Assembly: GCF_025823185.1 (NCBI RefSeq)
Contig: NZ_JACKVK010000013.1
Span: forward strand, 181,678-245,677
Reading direction: 5' to 3'
DNA from: Mycobacterium yunnanensis
GTDB lineage: Bacteria > Actinomycetota > Actinomycetes > Mycobacteriales > Mycobacteriaceae
Length of the DNA stretch: 64,000 bases
The translations under genes were made by a program, and so were the position numbers. Below the pieces are notes generated by a model. The model had not been told where the DNA came from. It searched no databases and saw only the letters and a list, made by a program, of their open reading frames with translations. Each line of letters begins with the position of its first letter. The first letter of the stretch is position 1. Shown here piece by piece: positions 8,938-15,419 of this stretch.

Positions 8938-10014
8938 CTATTCCCGACCCTCAGCGGCCGCCCAGCGTGACGCCGTCTGCTCGGCCAGCCCGGTGAGCTG
9001 CCGCGCGGCGTCGTCCATCGCGAGCTGGATCGAGCCGGCGTAGTCGGTGATCGAGTGCGCGGCCGCGATGCCCGCCCCGGCCAAGGCGTCGGCGGCGAGG
9101 GTGACCTGCCCGGCGAGCACAAGCACCTGGGCGTGCTCGGCACCAGAGGCCAGGGCGCTGACGACCTTGCCGTGCAGCGACTGGTCGTCGAAGCGGCCCT
9201 CCCCGGTGACGATGACGTCGGAGGACGCGACGTCACCGGACAGGTTGGTGTGTTCGGCGATGACCGCGGCGCCGGATTCCCGTCGACCGCCGAGTGCCAG
9301 CAGCGCCGCTCCCAGGCCGCCGGCAGCCCCCGCGCCGGGCAGATCGCGCACGGCGCGTCCCGCGGCGGCCTCCAGGGTGTCGGCCCAGGCGGTCAGCCGT
9401 TCTTCGAGCAGGTCGACGGTGGCGGGGTCGGCGCCCTTCTGCGGACCGAAGACGTGCGCCGCTCCCCTGGGTCCGAGCAGCGGGTGTTCCACGTCGGTGG
9501 CGGCGACCAGGTCGACGCCCGCGAGCCGCGCCACGGCGGCGTCGAGGCCGCCGAGCGCGTCGACCAAGCCGCGGCCGCCGTCGGTGCAGGCGCTGCCGCC
9601 CAATCCGACGACGACGCGGGTGGCGCCGGCGGTCAGCGCGGCGTCGACGAGTTGGCCGACGCCGCGGCTGTGCGCGTCGACGGCGGTCCGCACCGTGGGC
9701 GGGCCGCCGAGAATGGCCAGGCCACAGGCCTGCGCGCATTCGACGTAGGCAATCGACGAGTCGGGGTCGAACACCCAGTCGGCGGTTACCTCGGCGGCCA
9801 GCGGACCGCTGACTCGAGCCGACCGACGTTCGCCGAGCCGGGTGGCCAACACGTCGACGAACCCCGGACCGCCGTCGGATTGTGGTGCCAGGGTCAGCTG
9901 GTCGCCCGGCCGGGCTCGTTGCCAGCCGGTGGCGATGGCCTCGGCCGCGTCGACGGCAGTGAGACTGTCGCCGTAACAGTCGGGTGCGATCAGCACGCGC
10001 AGGTCGGGGGTCAC
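8938..10014 (-). CDS. Glycerate kinase family protein
   Basis: 358-residue cytosolic protein of the GarK/GlxK glycerate kinase family (Rv2205c), phosphorylating glycerate with ATP. N-terminal APDCYGDSLTAVDAAEAI and QSDGGPGF, central GLGGSACTDGGRGL and C-terminal VTGEGRFDDQSLHGK motifs are clear. The open frame extends far upstream, but the GTG at 10014 gives the correct N-terminus and length and sits six bases after a TACCCT -10 box, so the transcript is probably leaderless. Confidence 0.93.
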   Translation of the reverse strand: MTPDLRVLIAPDCYGDSLTAVDAAEAIATGWQRARPGDQLTLAPQSDGGPGFVDVLATRLGERRSARVSGPLAAEVTADWVFDPDSSIAYVECAQACGLAILGGPPTVRTAVDAHSRGVGQLVDAALTAGATRVVVGLGGSACTDGGRGLVDALGGLDAAVARLAGVDLVAATDVEHPLLGPRGAAHVFGPQKGADPATVDLLEERLTAWADTLEAAAGRAVRDLPGAGAAGGLGAALLALGGRRESGAAVIAEHTNLSGDVASSDVIVTGEGRFDDQSLHGKVVSALASGAEHAQVLVLAGQVTLAADALAGAGIAAAHSITDYAGSIQLAMDDAARQLTGLAEQTASRWAAAEGRE

Positions 10015-10020
10015 CCCAAG

Positions 10021-10026
10021 AGGGTA
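10021..10026 (-). promoter_or_regulatory. -10 box of the glycerate kinase gene
   Basis: TACCCT on the minus strand, six bases before the GTG start at 10014. It is back to back with the equally close -10 box of the divergent DUF3043 gene. Confidence 0.5.
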
Positions 10027-10086
10027 AGGCGGGTGCCGCCTACTCGACAGTACGGAGGCTCGTGTTGAGTGCCGCGACATCGTCAG

Positions 10087-10092
10087 TAACCT
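10087..10092 (+). promoter_or_regulatory. -10 box of the DUF3043 gene
   Basis: TAACCT, seven bases before the GTG start at 10100, with only GTGAGGT between them. Leaderless transcription is likely. Confidence 0.5.
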
Positions 10093-10099
10093 GTGAGGT

Positions 10100-10777
10100 G
10101 TGAATCTGCTGGGTCGCAAGAAGGACAGTCCCCCACCCGAAGAGGGCGACGCCCCCGGGATGTCCGAGGCCGAGCTGGCGACCGCTCGAGAGGCCGGGGC
10201 CCGGGTGACGGCCCCCAAGGGTCGGCCCACCCCCAAGCGCAACCAGACCCGCAGCCGCGGTCCGGTCGCTCCCGCTCCGATGACGTCGGCCGAGGCGCGC
10301 AAGCGCAAGAAGGCCGTCAAGCAGACGATGAGCAAGGAGGAGCGCAAGGCCGACAAGCTGGTCCGCCGCGCCGCGCTGGCCGAGCGCCGCGAGAAGATGA
10401 TGTCGGGTGAGGACGCGTACCTGCTGCCCCGCGACAAGGGCCCGCTGCGCCGCTACGCCCGCGACGTCGTCGACGCCCGGCGCAACCTGCTCGGTCTGTT
10501 CATGCCCGCCGCGCTGGCGCTGGTCTTCGTGATGCTGTCGTTGCCGTCGGTGCAGATCCAGTACTACGTGCAATTCGTCATGCTTGGCCTGGTGCTCGTC
10601 ATGGTGGCCGACGGCCTGCTGATCGGCCGCAAGGTCAACAAGGCAGTCGACGCGAAGTTCCCCGACAACACCGAGAGCGGATGGAAGCTGGGCTTCTACG
10701 CCGCCAGCCGGGCGTCTCAGCTGCGCCGCATGCGGGCACCGCGCCCCCAGGTCGAGCGCGGCGCCACGGTCGCCTGA
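10100..10777 (+). CDS. DUF3043 membrane protein (Rv2206-like)
   Basis: 225-residue conserved actinobacterial protein without known function. A long, highly basic N-terminal region (1-130, many Lys/Arg, with segments such as SAEARKRKKAVKQTMSKEER) precedes two transmembrane helices (about 133-152 and 157-176) and a basic C-terminus. Both termini are probably cytosolic. It stands just upstream of cobU (six-base gap), so it may be co-transcribed with the cobalamin genes. The function cannot be read from the sequence. Confidence 0.9.
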   Translation: MNLLGRKKDSPPPEEGDAPGMSEAELATAREAGARVTAPKGRPTPKRNQTRSRGPVAPAPMTSAEARKRKKAVKQTMSKEERKADKLVRRAALAERREKMMSGEDAYLLPRDKGPLRRYARDVVDARRNLLGLFMPAALALVFVMLSLPSVQIQYYVQFVMLGLVLVMVADGLLIGRKVNKAVDAKFPDNTESGWKLGFYAASRASQLRRMRAPRPQVERGATVA

Positions 10778-10783
10778 GTCGTC

Positions 10784-11317
10784 GTGCGCGTCCTCGCGCT
10801 CGGCGGCATCCGGTCCGGCAAGTCGCAGTGGGCCGAGACCGCCCTCGTCCAGGACGCCGCGGCCGGCCCGATCCGGTATGTGGCCACCGGAGCCGTGTCC
10901 GACGATCCGGACTGGGTGGCCAGGGTCGACACCCATCGTCGCCGCCGTGACCACCGGTGGTCGACGGTCGAGAGTGCCGACGTGGCAACGCTCTTGCGGG
11001 CCGACGCGCAGGTGCCCACCCTGGTCGACGACGTCGGGGGGTGGCTGGTCGGTGCGATGGATCGGCGTGACGCCTGGACCGGCGGGAGCGTCGAGCCCGA
11101 CGTGGACGACCTGGTCGCCGCCGTCGAGGCGTTTTGCGGTCCGCTGGCACTGGTCAGCCCCGAGGTGGGTTTGACGGTGGTGCCGGCCACCGCGGCGGGT
11201 CGACTGTTCGCCGATGCGCTGGGCCTGCTCAACCAGCGCCTCGCGGCGGCGTGTCACCGCGTGGTCCTGGTGGTGGCCGGGCAACCGCTGACGGTCAAGG
11301 ACGGGCCGTCGTCGTGA
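10784..11317 (+). CDS. cobU: Adenosylcobinamide kinase / guanylyltransferase
   Basis: 177-residue bifunctional enzyme of the nucleotide-loop assembly branch of B12 synthesis: it phosphorylates adenosylcobinamide and transfers GMP to it. The P-loop GGIRSGKSQWAE (about 7-18) is followed by IRYVATG, the HRRRRDHRW region and VDDVGGWLVGAM. The GTG start has only a weak Shine-Dalgarno. The stop overlaps the start of cobS by four bases (GTGA), indicating coupling. Unlike the Rv2207-Rv2208 arrangement, no cobT lies between the neighbours and cobS. Confidence 0.93.
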   Translation: MRVLALGGIRSGKSQWAETALVQDAAAGPIRYVATGAVSDDPDWVARVDTHRRRRDHRWSTVESADVATLLRADAQVPTLVDDVGGWLVGAMDRRDAWTGGSVEPDVDDLVAAVEAFCGPLALVSPEVGLTVVPATAAGRLFADALGLLNQRLAAACHRVVLVVAGQPLTVKDGPSS

Positions 11318-12039
11318 TCGGTTCGCTCGCTTCGGCGTTCGCGTTCGGTACGGTCGTACCGATTCGTACCCGGCAGCCCTTCGGCCGGGGCGCGTTGACC
11401 GCCTTGCCGGTGGTGGGGGTGGCTCTCGGGGCGGTGGCGGCCGCGGCGGCCTGGCTGGCGGGGCACGCGTTCGGGTCGACGAGTCCGCTGACCGGGATGG
11501 CCGTGGTGGCGGTGCTGCTGCTCGCGACGCGGGGTCTGCACGTCGACGGGTTCGCCGACACCGTCGACGGATTGGGCTGCTACGGCCCGCCGGAACGGGC
11601 GCTGGCGGTCATGCGTGACGGACCGGCAGGTCCGTTCGGCGTCGCCGCGATCGTGGTGGCGATCGTCGTCCAGGGCCTGGCGTTCAGCATGCTCGACCCG
11701 GCGGCCATCGTCGTGGCGGTGACGGCGGGCCGGGTCGCGGTGGTGACGGCCTGCCGCCGGGGCGTCCCCGCGGCGCCCGGCGGCACCCTGGCCGCGCTGG
11801 TGGCGGGATCTCAACCGGGATGGGTGGCCGCCGCGTGGATCGTGGCGCTCGCCACCGGCTCGGTGTTCGCCACCCACCGGCCGTGGCAGGGTCCCCTCGC
11901 CGTGGCCGTCGCCCTCGGGATCACCGCACTCCTGCTGCGCCACTGCGTCCGTCGGTTCGGCGGCGTCACCGGTGACGTACTCGGTGCGTGCGTGGAACTG
12001 ACGACCACCGTCGCCGCGCTGGGCCTTGTGGTGCGCTAA
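11314..12039 (+). CDS. cobS: Adenosylcobinamide-GDP ribazoletransferase (cobalamin synthase)
   Basis: 241-residue polytopic membrane protein joining adenosylcobinamide-GDP with alpha-ribazole (phosphate), the last step of B12 synthesis. The start GTG at 11314 overlaps the cobU stop and gives VIGSLASAFAFGTVVPI. Diagnostic motifs are LHVDGFADTVDGLG (acidic Mg site, about 79-92) and VMRDGPAGPFGV. Several Ala/Val-rich helices follow. The 3' end overlaps the convergent NRAMP gene by four bases. Family length is normal (about 240-250). Confidence 0.93.
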   Translation: MIGSLASAFAFGTVVPIRTRQPFGRGALTALPVVGVALGAVAAAAAWLAGHAFGSTSPLTGMAVVAVLLLATRGLHVDGFADTVDGLGCYGPPERALAVMRDGPAGPFGVAAIVVAIVVQGLAFSMLDPAAIVVAVTAGRVAVVTACRRGVPAAPGGTLAALVAGSQPGWVAAAWIVALATGSVFATHRPWQGPLAVAVALGITALLLRHCVRRFGGVTGDVLGACVELTTTVAALGLVVR

Positions 12040-13661
12040 CCCCGCCCGAGCTGCAGCGCCTTCACGATGAGCAGCAGCGCGCCGAGCACCAGGTAGCCAC
12101 GCAGTGCCAGCATGCCGGTGCGGGTGCCCGCCGACCACGTCACCGGTCGCAGCAGCGTCAGCGGCGGCATGCGCCACGTCGCGCGGTCCAGGCCGCTGGG
12201 CAGCGGCGGCGGGCTCGAGGGCGGCCGCCGACTGGCCGCGAGGCGCAGCGCCACCATCGCCACCGCGCCGGCCACCGCGAGCACCGCGCTCAGACCCTCG
12301 GCCGTCTCGACGACGTCGAGGTCCGGGAACAGCGTGGTGGCCATCAGGATTCCCGACAGGACCAGCAGAACCGCCACGATCACGATGGCCACCACGTTGA
12401 GCCACCGCCGATTCACCCACGGACCCAACACTTCCCGGTCGTTGCACAGCAGCAGCAGGAAGACGCTCGCACTGGGCAGCAGCAAGCCGGCCAGGGCCTG
12501 CACGGCCGTGGTGATCACGCCCAGCGGCGCGCCGGGGATGAGCACGACCCCCGCGGCGAGGGCGACCATGGCGGTGTAGGACAGGTAGAAGCGCTTGGCG
12601 TCGGAGAAGCTCCGGTGCAAGGAGTGCTTGATGCCGAACACGTCCCCGAAGGCGTAGCTGGTGGCCAGTGTCACCGCGGCCGCGCCGACGACGGAGGCGT
12701 CCAGCAGCACGATCGCGAAGATCGACCCCAGCAGATGGTCACCGTGGCCGAGCAGCTCGGCGACCGCGCCGGCGTCGGTGAAGGCGCCCTCGGTCCCGGT
12801 GGACCGGGCGGCCCAGTCGCCGGTCATGACCAGTGCCGCGGCGCCAAGCACCACGACGAACGCGCCGAGCACGGTGTCGGCGCGTTCGTAGCCGATGAAG
12901 CGTGGCGTGATGCGCTTGTCGACGATGTTGGACTGCTGGAAGAACAGCTGCCACGGGGCCACGGTGGTGCCGACGATGGCGATGATCAGCAGCACCGCGT
13001 CCGAGCTCACTCCGCCGGAGATGCCGGGCACCACGAAGTCCCTTGCTGCACGGCCGAAGTCGGGGTGCGACATCAGCAGCATGGGCACTTGCAGCAGGGT
13101 GATGGCGATGAATGCGAACATGGCCCGTTCCCACCGACGAAAGCTTCCCGAGGCCATGACGGCCACCAGCGCGACGGCTGCGGTGGGCACGACGACGTAC
13201 CGGGAGATGCCGAAGTAGTCTGCGGCAAGGCCGATTCCGATGAACTCGGTGACGATGGTCAGGAAGTTCAGGACGAAGAGGTCACCGACGGAGAACCAGC
13301 CCCAGCCCCGGCCGAACCGCTCGTTGATGAGCCGCGCATGCCCGACGCCGGTGACCGCGCCGAGGCGCACCACCATCTCCTGGTTGACCACGAGCACCGG
13401 GATGAGCAGCAGCAGGACCCACATTAGGCTGTAGCCGTAGTTCTGCCCGGCCTGGGCGTAGGTGGACACGCCGCCCGCGTCGTTGTCGCCGACCATCACG
13501 ACGAGGCCCGGACCCACGATCGCGAGCATCGTCACGAGTCGCACCTTCAGCGTGCGTGGCCGGTCGCCGGCGTCGACCGAGATCCGGCCGAAGGCACCCT
13601 CGATGTCGCCGAGGTGGGCGCTGTCCAGTACCGCCGTGCGCAGGCGGGGATCGGCGGTCAC
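12036..13661 (-). CDS. NRAMP-superfamily divalent cation transporter, atypical metal site
   Basis: 541-residue polytopic membrane protein of the SLC11/NRAMP superfamily. The first helix reads GPGLVVMVGDNDAGG. The canonical NRAMP DPGN becomes D61-A-G-G, and helix 6 has A235-P-W (GTTVAPWQLF) where Mn/Fe transporters have MPH. Loss of the methionine is typical of NRAMP-related proteins that do not select transition metals; some of these are Mg2+ transporters. The GTG start overlaps the stop of the upstream MgtE-N/CBS gene by four bases (GTGA), so the pair is coupled. Substrate Mg2+ is inferred; Mn2+ or another divalent ion is not excluded. Confidence 0.9.
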   Translation of the reverse strand: MTADPRLRTAVLDSAHLGDIEGAFGRISVDAGDRPRTLKVRLVTMLAIVGPGLVVMVGDNDAGGVSTYAQAGQNYGYSLMWVLLLLIPVLVVNQEMVVRLGAVTGVGHARLINERFGRGWGWFSVGDLFVLNFLTIVTEFIGIGLAADYFGISRYVVVPTAAVALVAVMASGSFRRWERAMFAFIAITLLQVPMLLMSHPDFGRAARDFVVPGISGGVSSDAVLLIIAIVGTTVAPWQLFFQQSNIVDKRITPRFIGYERADTVLGAFVVVLGAAALVMTGDWAARSTGTEGAFTDAGAVAELLGHGDHLLGSIFAIVLLDASVVGAAAVTLATSYAFGDVFGIKHSLHRSFSDAKRFYLSYTAMVALAAGVVLIPGAPLGVITTAVQALAGLLLPSASVFLLLLCNDREVLGPWVNRRWLNVVAIVIVAVLLVLSGILMATTLFPDLDVVETAEGLSAVLAVAGAVAMVALRLAASRRPPSSPPPLPSGLDRATWRMPPLTLLRPVTWSAGTRTGMLALRGYLVLGALLLIVKALQLGRG

Positions 13662-14962
13662 GACGGGTACCGGGCGGCTCGGACGGCCCGGGGCGCGGGT
13701 TCGCGACGTCGCCAGTCCTCGGGGATGGTCGCCTGCAGCACGTCGTCGACCGTCACCACGCCAAGCACGCGGTCCTCGTCGTCGACGACGGGCACCAGGT
13801 ACAGGTCGTAGTCCGCCATCAGCAGGGCCACGTCGGCGAGGTCGACGGCGGCATCTACCCGGGACGGGTCCGAATCCATCAGCGCGACGACGGCAGTGGC
13901 GGGCTCGCTCTGCAGCAGGGCGATCACCGAGACCAGCCCGACCAGGTGGGCACCCTCGTCGAGGACGTGGACCTTCAACAGCGCCTCGGGCGCCAGCGTG
14001 GTCGCGGCGGCGATCACCGCAAGCGCCTCGCCTGCGGTTGCGGTGGCAGCGCAGGTCGTCACGTCGGTGTTCATCAGCCCGCCTGCGGTGTCTGGGTTGA
14101 AGCCCATCAGGGTCGTCACCTTGACGCGTTGCGGGGCGGGCATCAAATCGAGGACCCGCAGCCGGCGCGACTGGCGCAGGTCGACGATCGCGTCGGCGGC
14201 GTCGTCGGCGCGCATCCGGCCGAGCAGTCCGGCGACGTCGGCATCGGGCATGCCGTCGAGCAGCTGGCTGGCCTTGTCGGAGTCGAGTTCGGAGAACACG
14301 TCGGCCTCGAGTCCGGGATTGCTGCGGACACGGTCGAGGATCTCGAAACCCTCGGCGCGGTCGGCGTCCTCGAGCAGGTCGGCGATCTGAGCGGGCTTGA
14401 GCGCGCCGACCCGACCCGCGACCCGGCGCGCCGCGGCCGAGCGTCCGTCACCGATGAGCGGTTCGAAGGACCGCCAATCCCGCACGGAGGCAACGTCGTT
14501 GGATCCGAACAGACCGAAGAACCGCGGCCGACGCCGGGTGTCCAAGCGCACCGGGGACCACCCTCGACCGGTGTGCTCCAGCTCGACGTCATAGGCGCGC
14601 ACCAGTTCTGCGGCCGCCACGTCGATGAGGCGGTGGCCGAGCACGTCGGCCCGCAGCAACACCTCGCCGTCGTGGCGCTGAAAGCTGCGCAGGTCGACGG
14701 CGTTGCCAGTCAACGTCACCCGGCCTGGTCGCCACTGGTCGACGGTGCGGGCGGCGACGAAGACGCGACGGCCGCCCATCGCGGCGACCAGACCGGTGAC
14801 CTCCGGATAGGCGTCCGGTCCGCGCAGTCGGACGGTGACGTCGACGACCCGGCCGATGGTCTCGCCGGCACTGGCGACCACTGGCGCGCGCAGCAGATCC
14901 GACAACGAGATCGTGGTCGCCTCGGGGCCGGTGTGCTCCCCGACGGTGGTCGATTCAGTCAT
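13658..14962 (-). CDS. Soluble PRC-barrel / MgtE-N / CBS-pair protein
   Basis: 434-residue protein with no transmembrane segment. Order: a PRC-barrel-like domain (about 18-90), a second poorly conserved region (90-190), an MgtE N-terminal helical domain (about 195-290, LLEDADRAEGFEILDRV), the MgtE linker signature NPDTAGGLM, and a pair of CBS domains (about 305-420). In MgtE channels these cytosolic parts sense Mg2+ and gate the pore; here the pore is absent and the partner is the downstream NRAMP protein. The ATG at 14962 is backed by GAGGAGG. It probably gates or senses for the transporter (inference). Confidence 0.9.
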   Translation of the reverse strand: MTESTTVGEHTGPEATTISLSDLLRAPVVASAGETIGRVVDVTVRLRGPDAYPEVTGLVAAMGGRRVFVAARTVDQWRPGRVTLTGNAVDLRSFQRHDGEVLLRADVLGHRLIDVAAAELVRAYDVELEHTGRGWSPVRLDTRRRPRFFGLFGSNDVASVRDWRSFEPLIGDGRSAAARRVAGRVGALKPAQIADLLEDADRAEGFEILDRVRSNPGLEADVFSELDSDKASQLLDGMPDADVAGLLGRMRADDAADAIVDLRQSRRLRVLDLMPAPQRVKVTTLMGFNPDTAGGLMNTDVTTCAATATAGEALAVIAAATTLAPEALLKVHVLDEGAHLVGLVSVIALLQSEPATAVVALMDSDPSRVDAAVDLADVALLMADYDLYLVPVVDDEDRVLGVVTVDDVLQATIPEDWRRREPAPRAVRAARYPS

Positions 14963-15040
14963 GGTGGGCCTCCTCGGCTCGTCGCGCTCGACGAGGATCG
15001 TTGCGCGCGAACATGTCAGGGGCCTGAACATCACCTTCCG

Positions 15041-15064
15041 ATAGTTGTACAATCGTTTGACTAT
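15041..15064. promoter_or_regulatory. Candidate ArsR operator / divergent promoter region
   Basis: A 24-bp imperfect palindrome whose outer arms are ATAGT and ACTAT, with a central CAATCGTTTG core at 15050-15059. It lies between the MgtE-N/CBS gene (minus strand) and the small secreted gene (plus strand). The 12-base word ACAATCGTTTGA recurs with one change on the minus strand at 18089-18100, between mgtA and the arsR gene. I infer binding by the ArsR protein encoded at 18154. Confidence 0.55.
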
Positions 15065-15119
15065 TTGAGTGTTGAGGCTTCTACTCGACGGTGTCGACCC
15101 CCCGACCCGAGGAGCGAGA

Positions 15120-15410
15120 ATGACCAATCAACGACTGAAGTCGACGGCCGCCGCCGTGGGCGCCTGCGCCGTCGCCACTGCCGCCGCGATCGTGGGCAGT
15201 GCAGGCCCGGCACCCCATCAGGCGGTCGCCGGCGGCTCCGGTGACTCGGCTACGACGACCATGTACACGCAGCCGGTCGTCACGGCGATGAAGCTCGCCT
15301 CGACGACCACCGAGACGGTCGCGCTGGGCAACGACGACGCTCCGACGGCGATGGCCACCCCGGAGGCCAGCCCGTCGGTGAAGGCCACGTTCTACGGCAG
15401 CAAGGGGTGA
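15120..15410 (+). CDS. Small secreted protein of unknown function
   Basis: 96 residues. A Sec-type signal peptide (basic MTNQRLK, an Ala-rich core to about residue 28, then SAG/AVAGG) is followed by a short Thr/Ala/Pro-rich mature part with no cysteine, ending VKATFYGSKG. The ATG is chosen because of GAGGAGCGAG just upstream. It diverges from the MgtE-N/CBS gene across the palindromic element and converges with mgtA (nine-base gap), so it lies wholly inside the metal island. Function is unknown; a role in cell-surface cation handling is only a guess. Confidence 0.75.
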   Translation: MTNQRLKSTAAAVGACAVATAAAIVGSAGPAPHQAVAGGSGDSATTTMYTQPVVTAMKLASTTTETVALGNDDAPTAMATPEASPSVKATFYGSKG

Positions 15411-15419
15411 GGCCCCGTC

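Noticed and set aside
14963..15119. Possible Mg2+ riboswitch (M-box) upstream of the MgtE-N/CBS gene
   Set aside because: The 157-base region is short, shared with a divergent promoter, and shows no M-box core; the palindromic operator explains it better.
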